Assembly (NCBI GenBank): GCA_038214085.1
Contig: JBBQSF010000062.1
Coordinates: 1 to 16,754 of the forward strand
Origin: JBBQSF01 sp038214085
GTDB taxonomy: Bacteria > Bacteroidota > Bacteroidia > Bacteroidales > CG2-30-32-10
Length of the DNA stretch: 16,754 nt
Direction of reading: 5' to 3'
Shown here: one piece after another, positions 8,010 through 13,971 of the stretch
How the letters are laid out: every line of letters begins with the position of its first letter
How positions within the stretch are numbered: the first letter of the stretch is position 1
Made by a program: the position numbers and the translations under genes
The notes under the pieces: generated by a model
What the model was told of the DNA's origin: nothing
What the model saw: only the letters and a program-made list of their open reading frames with translations
Database searches by the model: none

Positions 8010-10121
8010 TTAAAACTTCGGTGTCATTCCAAGATTATACATTATGAAGGACCAAATATCTGTTGCTTCTTCAATAGATTTGGCTGTGGGTTTTCCGGCA
8101 CCGTGCCCTGCCATGGTTTCAATGCGAATCAGCACAGGATTGCTTCCGGCTTGTTTTTCCTGAAGTGTGGCAATAAATTTAAATGAATGTGCCGGAACTA
8201 CCCGGTCGTCATGATCGGCTGTAGTTACCAGTGTTATTGGATATTTTATGCCTTCCTTAATATTATGCAGTGGAGAATAATTATAAAGATATTTGAACTG
8301 AGTTGAATCGTCGCTAGAACCATAGTCGCCTGTCCAGGCCCAGCCAATAGTAAACTTGTGAAAACGCAACATATCCATAACGCCAACTTGCGGAATTGCA
8401 ACTTTAAAAAGATCGGGACGTTGTGTCATACATGCACCAACCAGAAGTCCACCGTTTGAGCCGCCTTGAATGGCTAGGTACTCCGAAGATGTGTATTTGT
8501 TTGCAATGAGATATTCTGCTGCGGCTATAAAATCGTCGAATACATTTTGCTTTTTTAGTTTGGTGCCTGCCTGATGCCATTCTTCGCCATATTCACCACC
8601 TCCGCGAAGATTTGCCATTACATAAATGCCACCGTTTTCGAGAAACAACAACCGACTTAGGCTGAATGATGGGGTAAGGCTTATGTTAAATCCGCCGTAA
8701 CCATACAATAGTGTTGGGTTTTTGCCATTGAGTTCAATATCTTTTTTGTGTACAATAAACATAGGAATTTTAGTGCCGTCCTTGCTGGGATAAAAAACTT
8801 GCTCAGTAACATATTTATCTGCATCAAATTCAATTTCCGGTTTAAAATAAATTTTAGAAGAATTGGCGCTTACATCGTACATAAAAATAGAAGAAGGGTA
8901 GGTGAATGATGTAAAAGAATAGAATGCGATATTGTCGTCTTTTTTGCCAGAAAATCCGCTTGCAGAACCAAGATCAGGGAATTCCACTTCTTTTTCGAGT
9001 TGGCCTTCCATTGAGTAAACGTAGGATTTGCTCGTGGCGTCTTTCATGTATTCTGCAATTATTTTTCCACCCACTAAGCTAACACCTTGGAGCACTTCTT
9101 CTTTTTCAGGTAGAATGGTTTTCCATTCATCCATTGTTGGGTTCTCAGGATTTATTAAAACGAGTTTTTTCTTTGGTGCATTGTTGTTGGTCAGCATAAG
9201 GAACATGCCGTTGTAATCATCGAGAATAGTATGCTCATATTCGAAACCTTTTGCAAGAAGCTTAAATGATTTATCACCTTTTTCAAGGTTCTTATAATAA
9301 AGTGCATTTCCGTCGGTAGCTTCAGATTCATAGAGCAGAATGTATTTGTCGTCGTCGGTGGTTTGTGCTGTGTAATTATGCAAAGGGAATTCCTTGTTTT
9401 CATAAACCAACTCATCTTTCGATTGCAAATCGCCAATTTTATGATAATAAACTTTATGGAATTCATTTTTATTCGAAAGTTCTGTTCCTTTTTTTGGTTC
9501 ATCATAACGGCTGTAATAAAAACCATCTTTATACCAGGCAATTCCTGAAAATTTTAGCCAGCTTAGCTTGTCAGTGAGCTTTTTTCCTGTAGGAATTTCA
9601 ACCACATACAAGTCGTTCCAATCCGAACCGCCTGTTGATGTAGTGTATGCAAGATATTTTGCATCGTGCGATACTGCAATGTCTGCAAGAGCAATTGTGC
9701 CATCTGTTGAAAATTTATTTGGATCAATCAATACGGTAGGAACACCTTCCAGACCTTTCTGGATATAAAGAACGCTCTGACTTTGAAGACCATCATTTTT
9801 ATAAAAAAAGTAAAATTCGCCTTCATGGAATGGCGTTCCGAATTTGGCATAATTCCAAATTTTGGTCAATTTTTCTTTGAACTGTTCACGGAATGGGATT
9901 TTTGTAAGGTAGGAATTTGTTAGTGCGTTCTCTTCCTTAACCCAGGCGGCAGTTTCGGCAGATTTGTCGTCTTCGAGCCAGCGGTATGGGTCTGCTACTT
10001 TAGTACCGAAATAGTTGTCAACTGTACTCCCTTTTTTTGTAACAGGGTAAATCGGTTTTTGTGCATTGACAATAGAAATCATAAAGAACAAAATAAGTGT
10101 TGTTAAGATAATTCGTTTCAT
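8010..10121 (-). CDS. Secreted prolyl oligopeptidase (peptidase family S9A)
   Basis: The protein has 703 residues, the normal size for S9A. A signal peptide (MKRIILTTLILFFMISIVNA) ends near residue 20, so the enzyme is exported, probably to the periplasm. An N-terminal blade region begins with ADPYRWLED (43-51), the family's entry motif, and continues as a seven-bladed propeller-like region to about 430. The alpha/beta-hydrolase domain follows with GGSNGG (nucleophile S555), the S1-pocket segment AWTGDYG (595-601), ADHDDR (likely catalytic D638, substrate-binding R640) and AGHGAGKPT (catalytic H673). All triad residues are intact. It cleaves proline-containing short peptides after Pro and probably helps recycle peptides in the periplasm. 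It is a single-gene unit converging on the peroxidase gene and divergent from the YD-repeat gene. No clear promoter was found upstream of its ATG. Confidence 0.95.
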   Translation of the reverse strand: MKRIILTTLILFFMISIVNAQKPIYPVTKKGSTVDNYFGTKVADPYRWLEDDKSAETAAWVKEENALTNSYLTKIPFREQFKEKLTKIWNYAKFGTPFHEGEFYFFYKNDGLQSQSVLYIQKGLEGVPTVLIDPNKFSTDGTIALADIAVSHDAKYLAYTTSTGGSDWNDLYVVEIPTGKKLTDKLSWLKFSGIAWYKDGFYYSRYDEPKKGTELSNKNEFHKVYYHKIGDLQSKDELVYENKEFPLHNYTAQTTDDDKYILLYESEATDGNALYYKNLEKGDKSFKLLAKGFEYEHTILDDYNGMFLMLTNNNAPKKKLVLINPENPTMDEWKTILPEKEEVLQGVSLVGGKIIAEYMKDATSKSYVYSMEGQLEKEVEFPDLGSASGFSGKKDDNIAFYSFTSFTYPSSIFMYDVSANSSKIYFKPEIEFDADKYVTEQVFYPSKDGTKIPMFIVHKKDIELNGKNPTLLYGYGGFNISLTPSFSLSRLLFLENGGIYVMANLRGGGEYGEEWHQAGTKLKKQNVFDDFIAAAEYLIANKYTSSEYLAIQGGSNGGLLVGACMTQRPDLFKVAIPQVGVMDMLRFHKFTIGWAWTGDYGSSDDSTQFKYLYNYSPLHNIKEGIKYPITLVTTADHDDRVVPAHSFKFIATLQEKQAGSNPVLIRIETMAGHGAGKPTAKSIEEATDIWSFIMYNLGMTPKF

Positions 10122-10200
10122 TTTTTTATTATTTGAGTTCTTGTTAGTGGAAATTGTGATATTTGCAGTAAAATTACAAATAAGATTTAACTGTAGAATT

Positions 10201-11100
10201 ATGACAGCAATAAAATCGATAACTGTATATAAAATTGATTATATGCAGCCCGCAATGCTCGATGAAAGCAACGAAAAAAAAGGAATTTTATCTTCTAAAA
10301 CAATGTATAATGAGTTAGGAAAAGTTGTGGAAGAAACTTCATACCTTACCAATGGTAAAATTGAACACAAAAGCATTTATGTTTACAATACTGATGGAAA
10401 TATGATTGAGGAACATATTTATGGCGAAGAAAATGAATTTGAAGAAAAGCGCACATATAAATACAATTCTGAAGGAAATATAGTTTGTGAATATTTTTTC
10501 TATCTCGATGAAACCTTTGATACTATTAATTATCATTACGGAGAAAATGAAAAACTTATGGAAAAAGTAACCATTGATTCCGATAATGAACCTGAAGGAA
10601 AAGAAATTTATGAATATGAAGGAGAATTGCCGGTACATCATGTGAAATTCGACACTGAAGGAAATATTCTTTCTGAAATCACATACAAACACAATGAAAA
10701 ACAACAAATTATTGAAATTGTAAATAACAACAAGATTGAAGATGTTTTTTCAAGAACAGAAATTGATTATAACGAAAAAGGAAACAAAGAGGAAACCAGA
10801 GTTTACAATAGCAATGATGAATTGATTTCGCGTGATATTTTTGAGGAAGATGAAAAAGGATTAATTGTTGGAATTATTGAAGAAGATCAGTATAGTAAAA
10901 ATACAGTGGTGATGAGTTATGACGACAATGGCAATTTGCTCGAACAAACTGAAACCGATACGAATGGCGAACTCAACCATAAGATTTCTCGGGTGTATGA
11001 TGCAGATAATAATCTAACAGAGCACAACGTACTAATTGACAGGCATGGAAAGGGACTGAATCAAAATATTTCCCTTGCTTATCATTATGAATTTTTTTGA
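10201..11100 (+). CDS. Acidic YD/RHS-like repeat protein of unknown function
   Basis: I place the start at the ATG at 10201, giving 299 residues. The open frame runs back to 10066, but that part lies in the divergent peptidase gene and its leader. There is no signal peptide and no membrane helix, so the product is predicted to be cytosolic. The sequence consists of degenerate units of about 24-26 residues with a Y-x-Y-N-x-x-G-N core: YVYNTDGN (60-67), YKYNSEGN (86-93), YHYGENEK (111-118), IDYNEKGN (188-195), MSYDDNGN (238-245). This resembles YD/RHS repeats, which build beta-strand wraps in toxin shells and wall proteins. The protein is strongly acidic (by hand count about 65 D/E against 29 K/R). 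It has no toxin tip, no transmembrane anchor and no immunity-like neighbour. Function is unknown; a beta-sheet scaffold or binding protein is an inference. Confidence 0.75.
   Translation: MTAIKSITVYKIDYMQPAMLDESNEKKGILSSKTMYNELGKVVEETSYLTNGKIEHKSIYVYNTDGNMIEEHIYGEENEFEEKRTYKYNSEGNIVCEYFFYLDETFDTINYHYGENEKLMEKVTIDSDNEPEGKEIYEYEGELPVHHVKFDTEGNILSEITYKHNEKQQIIEIVNNNKIEDVFSRTEIDYNEKGNKEETRVYNSNDELISRDIFEEDEKGLIVGIIEEDQYSKNTVVMSYDDNGNLLEQTETDTNGELNHKISRVYDADNNLTEHNVLIDRHGKGLNQNISLAYHYEFF
10303..11013 (+). repeat. Degenerate YD-like repeats coding region
   Basis: Residues 35-271 of the acidic protein contain about nine recurrences of an aromatic-x-Y/aromatic-N/D-x-x-G-N/K pattern, spaced roughly 24-26 residues apart: MYNELGK, YVYNTDGN, YKYNSEGN, YHYGENEK, YEYEGE, YKHNEKQQ, IDYNEKGN, MSYDDNGN, RVYDADNN. 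The repeats are conserved only in the protein; the DNA copies have diverged, so this is an old duplication rather than a recent tandem array. Confidence 0.55.
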
Positions 11101-11124
11101 AATTTTCTTATAACACAGGATTTT

Positions 11125-12540
11125 TCAATCATTTTTTTTAAGTTTAAAAATCATCATCTCCCTTTCCCCTTTAGTAAAGGATTTCAGAAGAGTGTAGTCG
11201 GGATTTCCTATAAATTTTTCTTTTCCAATTCCATCTTCAACCACAGCCCACCAGTTGTCCCAGATCACAATAGACTCTGTATTTTTATTTTCAGTAATTT
11301 CACTTAATTCCATGTGTTTGGATGCATCAAAATGATCGATATTCATAACTACACTAAGATATGGAATATGGTAATACAGAACTTCTGATGGCTGAGTTTT
11401 AATATAATCAGCAACTTCAATGCAGAGTTTTTGTTCATCGTTCAAGCTGAATTCGCTTTTAAAATGAATGGCTGCAGGATTTTTCATAAATGGGAAAACC
11501 ATTATGTATAAAATCAGTAATATTTGAAACACAACTCCCACTTTAGTGTTAATTGATTTTAATAAATTATACAGAAATAAGAATCCATTTACTGCAATGA
11601 TTGCAACCAATGGCATAACGCCCACCATCACGCGTTTTAACCCCATTGAATTAAAAATTCCAAAGTACCAGAACAGCGAATGAGCAACAAAAAATGCGAA
11701 GAAACATCCGTAAATCAGGATAATTTCAAAAGAATAGTTTTGAAACAAATGGCGAAGTTTTTTTATAAAGAACGAGAGTAAAATTGCAATGGTACCAAGC
11801 CCTAGCAATGCGTAAATTGGTAAACCAGTAACATAAATCATTTGGTTTACAAAGTGCATTAATTCCCCTGAACCATAAGTACTGCTGAGCTTTGCGTAAG
11901 GTATTTTAGTGAAAACCCATAACAGGTCATGATGAGTAAAATAACCTGCAATGCTATACAAAACATGCCCCACTAATAAATATGGCAGCACTTTATATTG
12001 GCGTTTGTAAACAAAGTAAAATGCGAAAACGCCTGCAATTATAAGCCCTTCGGAACGTACCAACGGCATAAATGATAATATCAAAGCTGTTGCAATCAAT
12101 TTGTTTCTCGAGGCAAAATATATCGAAGAAATAAGAAAAAGTGCAAATAATGGTTCAGTGAGTCCAGAGAAAATCAGCGTGAAGTTTAAAGGAGCAAAAC
12201 AGAATATTACAATAGTAAGCCATGGTTTGTCTTTGTTTAACTGCTTTGCAGTAAGATATGTTAAAAATAGTGTGGCTGCAGAAACCAAGCAGTTGAATAT
12301 TTTTATTCCTGCAAAACCAAACTGAGAAAACGGAGAGCTGAGCAATACAAATACGGGTTTGGCCCAATGGTGGAAGAAAAATTCAGGATATGTAAAAGCA
12401 TATTTCGAAAAGAGATAATGCATAACGCTATCGCCACTATCTGTTGTGCCAGGGAAATTAAGAGCCACAAAACAGCATATTGCAAAATAAATTACAATAT
12501 ATAATAAGGCCCATTTTTCTTTGTTGTAAAAATTCTTCAT
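11125..12540 (-). CDS. GT-C-type membrane glycosyltransferase (GT39/ArnT-like)
   Basis: This 471-residue polytopic protein has about ten to twelve hydrophobic helices up to residue 350, then a soluble C-terminal domain of about 120 residues. The first outer loop contains TTDSGDSVMHY (32-42); D34 or D37 is a candidate catalytic aspartate, as in GT-C enzymes that use polyprenyl-phosphate sugars. The loop continues to HHWAKP (57-62). SGLTEPLFALFL (125-136) and PLVRSEG (159-165) resemble segments of GT39 and mannosyltransferase-like proteins. The likely role is sugar transfer to a lipid or protein at the outer face of the inner membrane; the exact donor and acceptor are not readable. The gene is monocistronic, converging on the YD-repeat gene with 24 bases between stops, and a good promoter lies upstream (12560-12591). 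Confidence 0.7.
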   Translation of the reverse strand: MKNFYNKEKWALLYIVIYFAICCFVALNFPGTTDSGDSVMHYLFSKYAFTYPEFFFHHWAKPVFVLLSSPFSQFGFAGIKIFNCLVSAATLFLTYLTAKQLNKDKPWLTIVIFCFAPLNFTLIFSGLTEPLFALFLISSIYFASRNKLIATALILSFMPLVRSEGLIIAGVFAFYFVYKRQYKVLPYLLVGHVLYSIAGYFTHHDLLWVFTKIPYAKLSSTYGSGELMHFVNQMIYVTGLPIYALLGLGTIAILLSFFIKKLRHLFQNYSFEIILIYGCFFAFFVAHSLFWYFGIFNSMGLKRVMVGVMPLVAIIAVNGFLFLYNLLKSINTKVGVVFQILLILYIMVFPFMKNPAAIHFKSEFSLNDEQKLCIEVADYIKTQPSEVLYYHIPYLSVVMNIDHFDASKHMELSEITENKNTESIVIWDNWWAVVEDGIGKEKFIGNPDYTLLKSFTKGEREMMIFKLKKND

Positions 12541-12559
12541 TTCAAATACTAAATTTATT

Positions 12560-12591
12560 CAAAAGTATAAAATTGTATATTTCATTGTCAA
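12560..12591 (-). promoter_or_regulatory. Bacteroidota-type promoter for the GT-C gene
   Basis: On the minus strand, TTG (complement of 12589-12591) is followed by 21 bases and then TACTTTTG (complement of 12560-12567), an exact TAnnTTTG match at accepted spacing. Transcription would start about 13 bases before the ATG at 12540. Confidence 0.65.
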
Positions 12592-12598
12592 TTATTAT

Positions 12599-12606
12599 TA
12601 ATTTTG
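12599..12606 (+). promoter_or_regulatory. Candidate -7 element for the barrel-kinase unit
   Basis: TAATTTTG at 12599-12606 matches TAnnTTTG exactly, 17 bases before the ATG at 12624. The nearest upstream TTG (12573-12575) is 23 bases away, a little farther than normal, so the -33 half is weak. The element sits just beyond the opposing GT-C promoter; the two units start within about 85 bases of each other. Confidence 0.45.
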
Positions 12607-12623
12607 GTAATAAATACTTGTAA

Positions 12624-13970
12624 ATGAAATACCACAAATCATTAATAATTTTTTTGTTTGTTTTTTCCTGGGTTTATGTGATAGGTCAGCAAAGCGATTC
12701 TTCAAAAAATGTATTTAATGAAAAGGTTAAGAAAGGTTGGAATTTTGGTGCATTGCCAGCAGTTGCGCTTGATGCAGATCTGGGTTTTAGGTATGGTGCA
12801 ATAGTAAATGCATTTAATTATGGCGATGGAAGCCGCTATCCTAAATACGATCATAGCATATATACCGAATTCTCCAAAACCACAAAAGGAAATAATACTG
12901 CAATTTTCGCATACGATTCGGAGCATCTAATTCCCAAGCTTCGGTTCTCATTAAATGTGCAATACCTTACCGAAAAAGCTATGGATTTTTATGGGTTTAA
13001 TGGATATCAGAGTTTGTATAATTCAGATTTTGAGAATTCCGATAACCCATTTTATAAATCAAGAATGTTTTACCGAATAAACCGAAAGCTTTTGATGACC
13101 CTTGCCGATTTTCAAAAAGATATTTCAGGTTCAAATTTTAAATTGGTTTTTGGACTTAATTTTTATAACAACAAAATATCTTCTGTTGATATAGCCAAAC
13201 TTAATAAAGATAAAGATCCTGACGAACTGCTTCCAACTTTGGACAGTATGCCTGGATTATATGAAAATTACTTAAAATGGAATATGTTATCTGAAAGCGA
13301 AATTAATGGAGGAAAAACAGCAGTAACAAAAATCGGTTTGATATACGATACCCGCGATAATGAACCCAATCCTATGAAAGGTTTATGGTCTGAAGTTTTG
13401 CTTTTATATGCTCCTGATCTAGGTAAGACTTTTTCAAATTATTCTCAGATAGCTTTTACGCACCGCCAGTATTTTACATTAAAAAAAGAAGTGCTGAACC
13501 TTGCCTGCAGGGTGAGTTATCAGACAAAACTGAGCGGGAATATTCCATTTTATATGTTGCCATTTGTCCCTTTTTCAAATAAACCAACCCGTGATGGACT
13601 CGGAGGTGTTAAAACCCTTAGAGGTATCAAACGCGACCGTGTGGTTGGTGAGGGAATGGCATTTGGAAATGCTGAACTGCGATGGAAAATGCTGCGTAAA
13701 GTAATTGGTGGTCAAAATATTTACCTTGCCTGGAGCGTTTTTTGCGACGGTGGACTGGTAACTCAAAAATACAAAGTGGATAAAAACAATATTCCTGCTT
13801 CTATGATGTATCTGTTTCCTGACGAAAAGGAAACCGTACATCTTTCTTATGGTAGTGGTTTGCACTTTGTGATGAATCAAAATTTTATAGTTGCATTTGA
13901 TTATGGAATTCCCTTGAAAAAAGCTGATGGATCGTCCGGCTTGTATATAAATTTGGATTTTTTGTTTTAG
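12624..13970 (+). CDS. Omp85/BamA-superfamily outer-membrane beta-barrel protein
   Basis: This 448-residue protein has a signal peptide (hydrophobic residues 7-20, likely cut near VIG/QQ at 21-22). The C-terminal half has the bacterial surface antigen (D15) signature: GLIYDTRDNEPNPMKGLW (238-255), the loop-6 block GGVKTLRGIKRDRVVGEG (327-344), and FGNAELRW (347-354). The last residue is phenylalanine (LDFLF), as in the beta-signal recognised by the BAM machinery. It is too short for POTRA domains, so it is a barrel-only member of the superfamily. Such barrels may translocate or insert proteins or lipids, but none of the usual partner domains (POTRA, patatin, phosphodiesterase) is attached here. 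The kinase gene begins one base after its stop, so the two are co-transcribed and probably translationally coupled. Confidence 0.85.
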   Translation: MKYHKSLIIFLFVFSWVYVIGQQSDSSKNVFNEKVKKGWNFGALPAVALDADLGFRYGAIVNAFNYGDGSRYPKYDHSIYTEFSKTTKGNNTAIFAYDSEHLIPKLRFSLNVQYLTEKAMDFYGFNGYQSLYNSDFENSDNPFYKSRMFYRINRKLLMTLADFQKDISGSNFKLVFGLNFYNNKISSVDIAKLNKDKDPDELLPTLDSMPGLYENYLKWNMLSESEINGGKTAVTKIGLIYDTRDNEPNPMKGLWSEVLLLYAPDLGKTFSNYSQIAFTHRQYFTLKKEVLNLACRVSYQTKLSGNIPFYMLPFVPFSNKPTRDGLGGVKTLRGIKRDRVVGEGMAFGNAELRWKMLRKVIGGQNIYLAWSVFCDGGLVTQKYKVDKNNIPASMMYLFPDEKETVHLSYGSGLHFVMNQNFIVAFDYGIPLKKADGSSGLYINLDFLF

Positions 13971-13971
13971 T

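Noticed and set aside
10132..10165. Possible promoter for the YD-repeat gene: TTTG, 22 bases, GATATTTG
   Set aside because: The -7 element has a mismatch at its first base and the spacer is one base too long. It may be real, but it is not strong enough to list.
10066..10200. N-terminal extension of the YD-repeat open frame
   Set aside because: It overlaps the start of the divergent prolyl oligopeptidase gene (ATG at 10121) and encodes a hydrophobic segment unlike the rest of the protein. The ATG at 10201 begins just after the intergenic leader and gives a clean start.
11119..11152. Inverted repeat GATTTTT / AAAAATC between the convergent YD-repeat and GT-C genes
   Set aside because: The arms are almost pure A/T with a long loop, it runs into the GT-C coding end, and it has no GC-rich stem. 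It does not look like a stable terminator.
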